A stretch of DNA of 53,821 bases. It comes from an uncultured Clostridia bacterium (GTDB lineage: Bacteria; Bacillota; Clostridia; Christensenellales; Borkfalkiaceae). Location of the stretch: assembly GCA_947626105.1 (NCBI GenBank), contig CANQQY010000010.1:1-53821 (forward strand). Reading direction: 5' to 3'. The position numbers and the translations under genes were made by a program. Each line of letters opens with the position of its first letter. The first letter of the stretch is position 1. Of this stretch, positions 40,211-47,900 are shown in pieces. Below the pieces are notes generated by a model. The model had not been told where the DNA came from and ran no database searches. It saw only the letters and a program-made list of their open reading frames with translations.

Positions 40211-40762
40211 ATGAATGCGATCTTTGCGCTCATTTTTGTCGCCGCGAGCGCGGTGTTTTTATTCACCGACCCCGACGGCTTCCTGCCTGCCCTTCTCTCG
40301 GGCGGAGAAAAGGCGGCGACGCTCTCCCTCTCCCTTCTTGCGGCCTACTGCGTCTTTTTGGGCTTTTTCAAGGTGATGGAGCGCTGCGGGCTTGCGGAAA
40401 AACTCGCCCGTCTCTTTTCCCCCGCCGCCCGCCGCCTCTTTTGCACGCAGGACAGGGAAGCCGTCTATCTTGCGAGCTGTAATCTCTCCGCGAATATGCT
40501 CGGGCTCCCCGGCGCGCCGACTCCCCTCGGCGTCAAGGCGACGCAGCGGTTTTTGGCGGGCGGAAACGAATACGCCGCCGACCTTCTCTTTGTGCTCAAC
40601 GCGACGAGCCTCCAACTTTTGCCCACGACCGTCCTCGCGCTGCGGATCGCGGCGGGATCGCAGAGCCCCGCGGATATCCTTCTCCCCACCCTGCTTTCGA
40701 CCCTGCTCTCCACGCTCATCGGCGTGGCGCTTCTTCGTCTGCAGCGCAGGAGATACGCGTGA
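40211..40762 (+). CDS. spmA: Spore maturation protein A
   Basis: A 183-residue membrane protein of the SpmA family, needed with SpmB for full dehydration of the spore core in Bacillus. About five helices are visible. The conserved block LASCNLSANMLGLPGAPTPLGVKATQ and ADLLFVLNATSLQLLPTTVLALR fit the nucleoside-recognition (Gate) domain shared by SpmA/SpmB. The start is the ATG at 40211. The ribosome site is poor; GGAAGGAG occurs about 30 bases upstream. Its presence suggests a spore-forming organism or a recent spore-forming ancestor. It overlaps spmB by four bases. Confidence 0.92.
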   Translation: MNAIFALIFVAASAVFLFTDPDGFLPALLSGGEKAATLSLSLLAAYCVFLGFFKVMERCGLAEKLARLFSPAARRLFCTQDREAVYLASCNLSANMLGLPGAPTPLGVKATQRFLAGGNEYAADLLFVLNATSLQLLPTTVLALRIAAGSQSPADILLPTLLSTLLSTLIGVALLRLQRRRYA

Positions 40763-41268
40763 GATTCGCCGCCCTGATCCTACCCGCCCTCTTTCTCCTC
40801 CTCTTCCTCTATGCGCTCGTCAAGCGGGTCAGGCTGTACGACTGCTTTACGGACGGGGTCAAGGAGGCGGTTCCCCTCGTCCTTTCCGTCTTTCCCTATC
40901 TCGCCGCGATCCTCATGCTCTCGGAACTGTTCGAAAGAAGCGGGCTTTCGGACATGCTCACGGGTTTTCTCGCCCCCGCCTTCCGCGCCGTCGGGATCCC
41001 GCCCGAGATCGGCAAGCTCGTTCTGATGAAGCCTTTTTCGGGAAGCGGCTCCACCGCGCTCCTTTCGGAGATCCTCGAAACATACGGCGCGGACAGCTAT
41101 CTCTCGCGCTGCGCGTGCGCATGCTACGGGTCGAGCGAGACGGTCTTTTACATCTCCGCGGTCTACTTTGCGGGCGCAAAAAAAAGGCGGGCGGCTCCCG
41201 TCTTTATTGCGCTCCTCGCGGGATTCTTGGGATCGGTCGCGGCATGCCTCCTGTGCAGAGTGATGTGA
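40759..41268 (+). CDS. spmB: Spore maturation protein B
   Basis: A 169-residue membrane partner of SpmA. It starts with GTG at 40759, overlapping the spmA stop (GTGA); AGGAG lies about nine bases upstream inside spmA. Family signatures: VKEAVPLVLSVFPYLAAILML, LMKPFSGSGSTALLSEILETYGADSYLSRCACACYGSSETVFYISAVYFAG. The Gate domain shows about four helices. A strong bidirectional terminator follows. Confidence 0.93.
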   Translation: MRFAALILPALFLLLFLYALVKRVRLYDCFTDGVKEAVPLVLSVFPYLAAILMLSELFERSGLSDMLTGFLAPAFRAVGIPPEIGKLVLMKPFSGSGSTALLSEILETYGADSYLSRCACACYGSSETVFYISAVYFAGAKKRRAAPVFIALLAGFLGSVAACLLCRVM

Positions 41269-41270
41269 CA

Positions 41271-41314
41271 ATAGTAAAACCCCCCGAAACTTGCGCTCCG
41301 AGGGGTTTTACTAT
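41271..41314. terminator. Long bidirectional terminator after spmB
   Basis: A 13-bp perfect stem ATAGTAAAACCCC / GGGGTTTTACTAT with a 17-19 base loop. It ends spmB on the plus strand and could end a short minus-strand transcript that begins near 41375. Confidence 0.85.
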
Positions 41315-41375
41315 ATGATAAGGGGGAAAAATTATGAGCTTTTTTGGGGGCGGGGGATCGCTCCCCTCACCGTGT
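41271..41375 (-). ncRNA. Candidate small RNA between spmB and the ligase-like gene
   Basis: A good promoter on the minus strand at 41410-41382 points into a 105-bp region that holds no plausible gene and ends in the strong hairpin at 41314-41271. The inferred RNA starts with a GGGG-agcgat-CCCC hairpin (about 41351-41367). No known RNA family is recognised. Confidence 0.35.
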
Positions 41376-41381
41376 GCTTAT

Positions 41382-41410
41382 ATTATAATACGCTCTTTTG
41401 CGGAACGCAA
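41382..41410 (-). promoter_or_regulatory. Orphan promoter facing the spmB terminator
   Basis: TTGCGT (41410-41405), 17-bp spacer, TATAAT (41387-41382). No open reading frame lies downstream before the terminator. Confidence 0.6.
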
Positions 41411-41523
41411 AGATTTTGTCGGAATTTCTCGAAAAAAGTTTTTTCCAAATATTCCTGACATTCTCTGTTACATTTTTTCATAAAATGGGCAGTTTTTTGA
41501 ATTAGTTCACAAAAAGAATTATT

Positions 41524-42933
41524 TTATGCCGTCCGACCCCTGTCGCTTCCCTCGGCGGCGACGAGGAGACAGCTGTATATAAGCCCGGGGCCGAAATTGA
41601 AGAAGTGGCAATCGAGAAGGCTCGTAAGGAGAAGAGAGGCGACGCACAGTGCGATCACCGTCTTTTCCGCCGTCGGGCGGCGGAAGAACAGAAAGAGCGT
41701 CTGCGCCCTGTGGAAGAGATAGGCGACAAGCGCGACAATCCCGCCGCTCGCGAGCAGTTGCAGGATCGTATTGTGCGCACGGGCGGGGAGGAAGCCGAAA
41801 TCGGATGAAGAGTCCGGGTAGACGACGTGCATCACGCCGTCGTTTGTCATGACCACCCCGGGCGTATGATAAAACCCTTTGCCGAAGATGGGGAATTCGC
41901 GGAACGTCTTGAAGCAATTCCCGTAGATCTCGAACCTTCCGTTATCGTTCAGATCAATACCGAAAAGACTCGTGAAGAGGGACGAAACGTTGTTGCGGAG
42001 CAGGATCACGGCGACGATGAGCGCCGCGGCGAACACGCCGAAGAGAGAGGCGTTTATGATGCGTTCCTTCCCGCGCGTTCTGCAAAGGACGATCACGGCG
42101 GCGGCAGCAAACACCGCCCCGCCGCAAAAAATCGCGCTGCGGCTCTGCGTCAAGATCACGCCGAGCATAAAAATACAGCCGAGCAGGGTAAACAGCCAGC
42201 CGTTCTTTTTCGATTTCAGAGAAAAGTAGAAGGGCGCGGGCATGCACATCGCCATCATGCCCCCCACGTTGTTATAGATCCCCCAGCCCGTGAAGAGCAT
42301 GGATCTATCGGGATATTCGGCGGTGAGAATGCCCGATTGCCAATACATTCCGAGGATCTCCGCAAAGAGGCCCGCCGCGATCGCCATAAGAATGAAAAAG
42401 ATATAACGCTTGTCCGCCTTTTCCCAATCTACCGTAAAAAAGAAATAGAAATAGAAGAAAGCGAGGGAGAGGATCTGCACGACGCCGTAGAAGAAGGTAT
42501 CGGAAGCGTAATATCCCGAAAACGCCCCTGCGAGCATGTAGGCGACGCCGAGCGCGAGAAAGCCGAACGTGAGCCGCGGCATTCCGCGCCGTCCCAGAAG
42601 AATACACTGCACGAGCCGCCCGAGGAGCACGATCCCCGCAAGAATGAGCACCATGGCGAGCGCGAGCATGACCTTAGGATCCGCAAACGCCGTCGTTTTG
42701 GGAAATCTGCCCGGATTGTTCTGCGCAGAAAAGGTCATATAGCCGCAACAGACGACGGGCAGGACGCCGAGCGTATCCTCGCAGAAAAAGACGCACAGGA
42801 TCCCGAAGAGCAGATATATGTAATAGACGGGGATCTCGAGCGCGAAGAGCTCCGAGACCGCCATGAGCGCCGCCACGAGAAACGGATAATACGCCGAACG
42901 GAAAAAAGCACGCAGAAATCGCGTGCACTTCAT
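41524..42933 (-). CDS. O-antigen-ligase-like polytopic membrane protein
   Basis: A 469-residue membrane protein with about 11-12 helices and a large extracytoplasmic loop between the later helices (GKGFYHTPGVVMTNDGVMHVVYPDSSSDFGFLPARAHNTILQLLASGG). The loop carries the R-H-N motif (ARAHNTILQ) typical of the Wzy_C / O-antigen ligase family, whose members transfer or polymerise surface glycans. No glycosyltransferases lie nearby, so the substrate is unknown. I place the start at the ATG 42933 (MKCTRFLRAFF), because the predicted transcription start falls at the earlier in-frame ATG (42966); a leaderless start there cannot be excluded. Confidence 0.82.
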   Translation of the reverse strand: MKCTRFLRAFFRSAYYPFLVAALMAVSELFALEIPVYYIYLLFGILCVFFCEDTLGVLPVVCCGYMTFSAQNNPGRFPKTTAFADPKVMLALAMVLILAGIVLLGRLVQCILLGRRGMPRLTFGFLALGVAYMLAGAFSGYYASDTFFYGVVQILSLAFFYFYFFFTVDWEKADKRYIFFILMAIAAGLFAEILGMYWQSGILTAEYPDRSMLFTGWGIYNNVGGMMAMCMPAPFYFSLKSKKNGWLFTLLGCIFMLGVILTQSRSAIFCGGAVFAAAAVIVLCRTRGKERIINASLFGVFAAALIVAVILLRNNVSSLFTSLFGIDLNDNGRFEIYGNCFKTFREFPIFGKGFYHTPGVVMTNDGVMHVVYPDSSSDFGFLPARAHNTILQLLASGGIVALVAYLFHRAQTLFLFFRRPTAEKTVIALCVASLLLTSLLDCHFFNFGPGLIYSCLLVAAEGSDRGRTA

Positions 42934-42972
42934 ATTTTCCAATTTCGGGAAAGCGGCTGTCAGCATAAGCAG

Positions 42973-43001
42973 ATTATAACAAATTCCGCCTGTAATTGCA
43001 A
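42973..43001 (-). promoter_or_regulatory. Promoter of the O-antigen-ligase-like gene
   Basis: TTGCAA (43001-42996), 17-bp spacer, TATAAT (42978-42973). Confidence 0.75.
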
Positions 43002-43049
43002 CCCTATTTGTCCTTTTTTGCGGATTTTTTTGGGCGCGGCTCTTTGCGG

Positions 43050-43853
43050 TCAGAGATCCAACGTATCCTTATAGATCTCGCTCTTGGGGACGCCTCTGTC
43101 GCGGGCGGCGCGCTTCACCGCCTCTTTCTTCTCCATGCCCTCCGCCAGATAATGGGAAACATGCTCCCGCGGGGAGAGCGCAAGGAGCGGATTTTCTTCC
43201 TCCTCCGCCCCCGCGACGACGAGCACATATTCCCCCCGTTTTTCCCCGCCCAGCCCCGCGGCAAGGCGGAAGGGTTCGGCGCTCTCGTGGATCTTGGTGA
43301 TCTCGCGGACGGCGCAAGCCTCGCGGTCCCCCAAAACGGCGTAAAGATCCGCAATATCGCGGTCGACGTCCTGCGGGGCGCTGTGGAAGAGGAGCGTCTC
43401 GCGGGCGGTTTTATAGCGGGAGAGAAGATCTTCCCGCTCCTTCCGCTTTTCGGGAAGAAATCCGACGAAAGTGAACCGGTCCGCGGGGAGAGCGGAGAGG
43501 ATGAGCGCAGAGAGCGCGGCGTTCGCCCCGGGGAGCACGGTATACGGCTCCCCCGCCTCGCGCAGCATGCGGCAGACGACCCGCCCGGGATCGGAGATCA
43601 CGGGCATGCCCGCGTCCGAGACGATGCAGACATGCTTCCCCTCTTTGGACATGGTTATGATCTTTTCCGCCGCCTCCCGCTCGTTGAACTTATGGCAGGC
43701 GCAGAGCGGTTTTTTGATCTCGTAGGCGGTGAGAAGTTTCAAGGTGTGGCGGGTGTCCTCGCAGAAAATGACGTCCGCGCTTTTGAGCGCCTCGAGGGCG
43801 CGGAGCGTGATGTCTTTGAGATTGCCGATGGGCGTTGCGACAAATTCTATCAT
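43050..43853 (-). CDS. rsmI: 16S rRNA 2'-O-ribose methyltransferase RsmI
   Basis: Methylates the 2'-OH of a cytidine in the decoding centre of 16S rRNA. 267 residues of the tetrapyrrole-methylase fold. Signatures: FVATPIGNLKDITLRALEAL, VIFCEDTRHTLKLL, VCIVSDAGMPVISDPG, VLPGANAALSALILS and FVGFLPEKRKER. The C-terminus ends in an HTH-like segment (EAVKRAARDRGVPKSEIY). It starts three bases after the trmN6-like gene stop, as in the Bacillus yabB-yazA-rsmI order but without yazA. Confidence 0.97.
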   Translation of the reverse strand: MIEFVATPIGNLKDITLRALEALKSADVIFCEDTRHTLKLLTAYEIKKPLCACHKFNEREAAEKIITMSKEGKHVCIVSDAGMPVISDPGRVVCRMLREAGEPYTVLPGANAALSALILSALPADRFTFVGFLPEKRKEREDLLSRYKTARETLLFHSAPQDVDRDIADLYAVLGDREACAVREITKIHESAEPFRLAAGLGGEKRGEYVLVVAGAEEEENPLLALSPREHVSHYLAEGMEKKEAVKRAARDRGVPKSEIYKDTLDL

Positions 43854-43856
43854 ACC

Positions 43857-44531
43857 TTATATCCCTTTCCGATCATTGATGAGGGGCGGGAGAACTTCCA
43901 CGCCCTTCTTCCCCCCCTTTACGGCGCCGATGAGCGCGAGATAGGGCGCGTCCCCCGCCTTTCCCGCAACGAGTCGGATCCGCTTGGGTTCCAGCCCGCA
44001 GTCGTGCAGGGTATAGATCGCCTCGGCGAGCCTGTCCGCACGGTGGACGAGGGAGAATCTTCCGCCGAATTTGAGGCACCGCCTTGCGCTTTCGGCGAGT
44101 TCTCCGAGGGTGAGCGCGATCTCCTTGCGGCAGAGCGCCTTTTGTTCATCGGCGGGAGCGAATCCCCCTCTCTCATAGGGAGGATTGCACAAGATGAGCG
44201 AAAAATATTCGGTATAGCGCGGCGGAATGTCCTGCACCCGCATGTTTTCCACCGTGAAAACGTCCCCGAGATCGTTGAGCGCTACGGTCTCCATGCTCAT
44301 TTCGGCAAGTTCGCGCTGCATTTCGAAGAGGGTGACGGAAGCGATCCCGCGGTTTTCGGCATAGAAATGCAGTCCCACTATGCCGCTGCCTGCGCAAAAG
44401 TCCGCGACGCGCTCCCCTTTTTTCGCCTTTTGAAAGCGCGACAAAAGCACCGCGTCCGACGTGAAGCGGTAGAGCTCTGTATCCTGAACGATCTTGTAAT
44501 CTCCGACAAGGAGAGATTCCGTAACGCGCAT
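43857..44531 (-). CDS. TrmN6-like tRNA adenine-N6 methyltransferase
   Basis: A 224-residue SAM-dependent methyltransferase of the YfiC/YabB group, which methylates A37 of tRNA-Val1. Seen: motif I DFCAGSGIVGLHF (about 42-54), NDLGDVFTVEN..., and catalytic NPPY in LILCNPPYERGGF (about 112). The start is placed at MRVTESLLVGDYKIVQ, since the family begins with this D.LL.G..I.Q segment. The longer frame upstream translates family A repeat DNA. No ribosome site is visible because the repeat cluster comes to within about 20 bp of the start. The reaction is inferred from family. Confidence 0.85.
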   Translation of the reverse strand: MRVTESLLVGDYKIVQDTELYRFTSDAVLLSRFQKAKKGERVADFCAGSGIVGLHFYAENRGIASVTLFEMQRELAEMSMETVALNDLGDVFTVENMRVQDIPPRYTEYFSLILCNPPYERGGFAPADEQKALCRKEIALTLGELAESARRCLKFGGRFSLVHRADRLAEAIYTLHDCGLEPKRIRLVAGKAGDAPYLALIGAVKGGKKGVEVLPPLINDRKGI

Positions 44532-44544
44532 ATGAGGTTTTGAG

Positions 44545-44812
44545 GGGGGCTGGGGGTGGGGCGGCGTCATCCTGAAACGGTTTACCGCGTCATCCTGAGC
44601 CGAAAGAACTGAACGAAGTCCGAAGCGGAATTCCCGAAGGATCCCGAAGAACGGAGTCCGAACTTTCATCCTCGGGATTCTTCGCTACGCTCAGAATGAC
44701 GCGGCGGCGGGGCGCTACGTTCAGAATGACGCGGGGGGAGCCAAGAAAGGCCTACCCCCTCTGGGGGGAGGCTCCGCCGCAGGCGGTGGTGGGGGGAACA
44801 GTCCGCAGTAGC
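44545..44812. repeat. Family A and C repeats upstream of the trmN6-like gene
   Basis: gcgtcatcctgaaacgg and gcgtcatcctgagccgaaag ... ggattcttcgctacgctcag / aatgacgcgg (about 44567-44735), followed by gaggctccgccgcaggcggtgg family C palindromes (about 44750-44800). No gene is seen here. Confidence 0.75.
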
Positions 44813-44814
44813 AA

Positions 44815-44841
44815 AAAAGCGCGGGGATCCGCGCCTTTTGA
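44815..44841 (-). terminator. Terminator of the ferredoxin gene
   Basis: Stem gcgcgg / ccgcgc with loop gga/tcc, followed on the minus strand by TTTTTTGC. Confidence 0.85.
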
Positions 44842-44848
44842 TGTTCGC

Positions 44849-45019
44849 TTACTCGGCTTTGATCGCGCCGACGGGGCAGCCGTCCTCGCAAGCGCCGCAG
44901 TCGATGCAGACGTCGGGATCGACGACATACGTCGTATCGCCGGGTGCGATCGCGCCGACGGGGCAGGTATCCGCGCATGCGCCGCAGGATACGCACTCAT
45001 CCGAAATTTTATGTGCCAT
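44849..45019 (-). CDS. 2[4Fe-4S] ferredoxin
   Basis: A 56-residue clostridial-type ferredoxin. Two CX2CX2CX3CP motifs are complete: C9, C12, C15, C19 and C38, C41, C44, C48, each followed by PVGAI, with the internal pseudo-twofold symmetry typical of this family. It carries low-potential electrons in the cytoplasm for anaerobic metabolism. The start ATG at 45019 is preceded by AAAGGAA; it has its own promoter (45080-45052) and terminator. It sits 74 bp downstream of ricT, an Fe-S protein gene. Confidence 0.96.
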   Translation of the reverse strand: MAHKISDECVSCGACADTCPVGAIAPGDTTYVVDPDVCIDCGACEDGCPVGAIKAE

Positions 45020-45051
45020 TTCCTTTCCCTCCCTGATAAAATCTTACCCGT

Positions 45052-45080
45052 ATTATATCACATCTTTTTCTGTTCGTAAA
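45052..45080 (-). promoter_or_regulatory. Promoter of the ferredoxin gene
   Basis: TTTACG (45080-45075), 17-bp spacer, TATAAT (45057-45052). Confidence 0.75.
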
Positions 45081-45093
45081 GGTTTTTTGGGGA

Positions 45094-45957
45094 TTATTTT
45101 GTTCCGCCGGGAATTTTCCCCTCCGCGTCGTCCTCGTCCTCGCGGTTCTGCCCCCGCTTGAACTTGATCTGGTCTAACGCATAATCGCGGAAGAGGAGCG
45201 CGCCCTCCTTTTCGATCTTGACGCGCACTGTAAGTTTCAGCATATTCATGGAGATGACCGTCCCCTTGCCCTCGGGCGTGGAGACCGTGGAACCCATCTT
45301 GGGCATCTTCTTGCAGACGCCCGCGTAGTACTCGTCCTCATAGGAAAGGCAGCACATGAGCCGCCCGCACAGCCCCGAGATCTTCCCCGGGTTGAGCGAC
45401 AGCCCTTGGTTTTTCGCCATCTTGATGCTGACTTTTTTGAAGTCGGGAAAACACCCCGCACAGCAGCACTCCCTGCCGCAGGGCGCGATCCCGCCCAAGA
45501 TCTTCGCCTCGTCGCGGATCCCGACCTGTTTGAGCTCGATCCGAAGGTGGAAAGTGGAGGCAAGATCCTTGACGAGCTCGCGGAAGTCCACCCTGCCCTC
45601 CGCCGTAAAGGTAAAGATGACCTTGGCGCCGTCGAAGGTAAATTCGCAGTCGATGAGCTTCATTTGGAGCTTGTGTTTTTCGATCTTTTCGCGGCAGACG
45701 CGCATGGCTTCCGCGCGGCGCTCCTCGTGCCGCTTCACCGTCTCGAGATCCTGTTCATTCGCGATGCGGACGACGGGTTTGAGGGGGGAGGCGATCGCCT
45801 CGTCGGGCACTTCCCGCTCGGCCTCGGCGACCGTGCCGAACTCGATCCCGTGCGCCGTTTCCACGACGACGTTCTGTCCCCTTTTCAGTTCCAATTTGCC
45901 TGCGCTGAAATAGTAGGGTTTACTGTTTTTGAATTTTATGACTGCAACTTTTGCCAT
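45094..45957 (-). CDS. ricT: RicT / YaaT PSP1-domain protein
   Basis: A 287-residue PSP1-domain protein. In Bacillus RicT/YaaT forms a complex with RicA and RicF that carries Fe-S clusters and assists mRNA processing by RNase Y and phosphorelay output. The cysteine-rich signatures PCGRECCCAGCFPDF (about 160-174) and LCGRLMCCLSYEDEYY (about 197-212) are intact. The start is the ATG at 45957 (MAKVAVIKFKNSKPYYF), inside the 3' end of holB (22-bp overlap), so the two are translationally linked. RicA and RicF genes are not in the window. Confidence 0.95.
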   Translation of the reverse strand: MAKVAVIKFKNSKPYYFSAGKLELKRGQNVVVETAHGIEFGTVAEAEREVPDEAIASPLKPVVRIANEQDLETVKRHEERRAEAMRVCREKIEKHKLQMKLIDCEFTFDGAKVIFTFTAEGRVDFRELVKDLASTFHLRIELKQVGIRDEAKILGGIAPCGRECCCAGCFPDFKKVSIKMAKNQGLSLNPGKISGLCGRLMCCLSYEDEYYAGVCKKMPKMGSTVSTPEGKGTVISMNMLKLTVRVKIEKEGALLFRDYALDQIKFKRGQNREDEDDAEGKIPGGTK

Positions 45958-46862
45958 GTTTCTCTCTCCTTTTTGAGTCCGACGGACAGCGCAAGCGCGC
46001 ATTGGGAAAAATTCGCATTGAAGCCGATCTCCCGTTCGGCGCTCTCCACGAGGGAGAGCCCGCGGATCGCCGCCCCCGCGGGATACAGACGGGCGATCTT
46101 TCTTGTCCCCTCGCCGCTGCGCGCCGCGTACTTTTCCCCGCCGCGGGAAATGAGAAGGGCGTCCCTTAGCACCAGCCGCACCGCCGCGAAAAAGCTCTTT
46201 GCGTCCTTTTTATCGGACAAACTGCGGCAAAACTCTTCGGTATTCTCGCCCGACAAAAACTTTTCCGCGCGGACGAACTCCTCGCCGCCCCCTTTCAAGA
46301 GGGTCTCCGCGACGGAGAGCACGCCGCCGCAAGCTGCCGCCGCCTCTTTCTTCCCCTCCGCATCGGGATACATGCGGGAAAGCGCCTTGAAGATCTCATT
46401 CTCCGAAAAGGGGGGAACGGCGATCTGCTTGACGCGGGAGCGCACCGTCGGCAGAACGGCGTGTTCGTTGGTAGCTCCGAGCAAAAAGTACACGCCCGCG
46501 GGAGGCTCTTCAAGCGATTTCAGAAGTTTATTCTGCACGAGCGGGGTGACCGTGTGGAAATTATCGAGCACGAACAGCTTTTTCTCCCCCTCGACGGGGC
46601 GCAGAACGCTCTCGTCGACGATCCTCGCGCCCATCTCGGCGGTGAGCTTGCCGCCCTCTTCGGGCAAAAACAGGCAATCCGCAAAGTGCTCCTCGTCCAG
46701 AAGTTTTGCAAGGCGGCTCCCCTCTTCCGCGCCGAAAAACGCCTTCGCGCACTCCCTGAGGAGCGGCCGCAGATACTTTTCGTCGGGAAAAACGACAAGG
46801 GTGGCGTGGACGTCCGCCCGCATGCCCTTATATGCAGTTGTCTCCTGCAAAAGCCGCCGCAT
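45936..46862 (-). CDS. holB: DNA polymerase III delta-prime-type clamp-loader subunit
   Basis: A 308-residue AAA+-fold clamp-loader subunit. There is no Walker A motif, as expected for delta prime. Present are VLDNFHTVTPLVQNKLLKSLEEPPAGVYFLLGATNEHAVLPTVRSRVKQI, with the sensor/SRC-like TVRSR (about 140), and a helical C-terminal region. A zinc-binding Cys cluster, common in delta prime, is not obvious. The 3' overlap with ricT and position after the PLP-enzyme gene match the Bacillus yaaO-...-holB-yaaT layout; tmk, yaaQ and yaaR are absent. It starts directly at the stop of the preceding gene. Confidence 0.9.
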   Translation of the reverse strand: MRRLLQETTAYKGMRADVHATLVVFPDEKYLRPLLRECAKAFFGAEEGSRLAKLLDEEHFADCLFLPEEGGKLTAEMGARIVDESVLRPVEGEKKLFVLDNFHTVTPLVQNKLLKSLEEPPAGVYFLLGATNEHAVLPTVRSRVKQIAVPPFSENEIFKALSRMYPDAEGKKEAAAACGGVLSVAETLLKGGGEEFVRAEKFLSGENTEEFCRSLSDKKDAKSFFAAVRLVLRDALLISRGGEKYAARSGEGTRKIARLYPAGAAIRGLSLVESAEREIGFNANFSQCALALSVGLKKERETWQKLQS

Positions 46863-47900
46863 TTATTCCTCCGAATAGATGGGAATGACGCCGCGTTCCG
46901 CCTCTTCCGCGCTTGAACGGGGAAGCCCTTGAAGAAGCCCTTCGAGCCGCAACAGATCTTCCTTTTCCGTGCAAGGGGAGAGGTAGAACATCAAATAGTT
47001 TTTATCGTTGAATTCGGGATAGACCCCCGCCGCTTCGAGCGCGCTCTCCGCGCCGTCCGCGTACGCCCCGAAAAAGATCGCGATCTTCGTCCAATCGTCG
47101 TTTTCGAGCGCCCCGAGCCGTCCTTTCAGCTCCTCCGCCGCCGCCTCGATCGCGGGGTTGCGGGGAAATTTGACCGCCTCCTCCACGCTCGCCATGATGG
47201 GATAGGAGGGAGAGGTCGTACGGAAGGTGCGCACGCCCTCGCGGAGCGCCGCCGCCCACCTTTCCGTCTTTGCGGAGACAACCGCCCCCTGCGTGAGCGC
47301 GGGCAGGGATTTGTGCACGCCGTCCACCCACATGTCGGCGTATTTTCCCGCATACATGTCCGTAAAGTGCAGGTGCGCCCCGTGCGCGCCGTCGATGATG
47401 AAGGGCTTGGCATGGGTGGCGCAAATTTGCCTTGCCTCGGACATGGGCGCCAGAAAACCGTAATAATCGGGGGAAGTGAGAAGGAGCGCGTCCGCGCTCT
47501 TCACCGCCGCCTCGATCGCCCCCGCGGAGGGCTGCACCGGGATCCCCCGCCGCACCGTCTGCGGAATGGGAACGGGCGTGAGAGATAGCGCGCGGCAGGC
47601 GTTTGAAACGCTGCGATGGGAGCTTTCGGGAAAGGCGAGCGAGCGTACCCCCTGCGCCTTTAAGGCATAGAGCATGGAGAAGATCCCGCATGTGCTCCCG
47701 TCCGTCAGGATAAAACTGCGCGCCGCGCCGAGAATTTCCGCGATGTCCTTCTCCGCCGCCGCGATCACGCCGCGGGGAGAGAGAAGGCTGTCGGAATAGC
47801 AAAGCTCGGTAATATCCTCGCCCGCCCGCTTATGCCCGGGCGTATGAAAGGAGAGATGCGCCCCCTGCGCGTCCAGCATTTCACGAATATACAGGCGCAT
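46863..47900 (-). CDS. Orn/Lys/Arg decarboxylase-family PLP enzyme, short form
   Basis: A 345-residue fold-type I PLP enzyme related to YaaO/SpeA-type basic amino acid decarboxylases. N-terminal LSFHTPGHKRAGEDI, cofactor-binding DGSTCGIFSMLYAL, substrate-side PDYYGFLAPM, FIIDGAHGAHLHF and the PLP-binding lysine in DGVHKSLPALTQGA (about 213) are present. It is about 130 residues shorter than YaaO and lacks the usual C-terminal domain, so activity on arginine or lysine is uncertain. The start overlaps the upstream membrane-protein gene by 20 bp, and the stop is adjacent to the holB start. Confidence 0.85.
   Translation of the reverse strand: MRLYIREMLDAQGAHLSFHTPGHKRAGEDITELCYSDSLLSPRGVIAAAEKDIAEILGAARSFILTDGSTCGIFSMLYALKAQGVRSLAFPESSHRSVSNACRALSLTPVPIPQTVRRGIPVQPSAGAIEAAVKSADALLLTSPDYYGFLAPMSEARQICATHAKPFIIDGAHGAHLHFTDMYAGKYADMWVDGVHKSLPALTQGAVVSAKTERWAAALREGVRTFRTTSPSYPIMASVEEAVKFPRNPAIEAAAEELKGRLGALENDDWTKIAIFFGAYADGAESALEAAGVYPEFNDKNYLMFYLSPCTEKEDLLRLEGLLQGLPRSSAEEAERGVIPIYSEE

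Noticed and set aside
44532-44812. Small Arg/Pro-rich proteins in the repeat clusters (also at 1660-2340, 30635-31120 and 53025-53325)
   Set aside because: They lack ribosome sites, change with the repeat copy and contain no recognisable motif.
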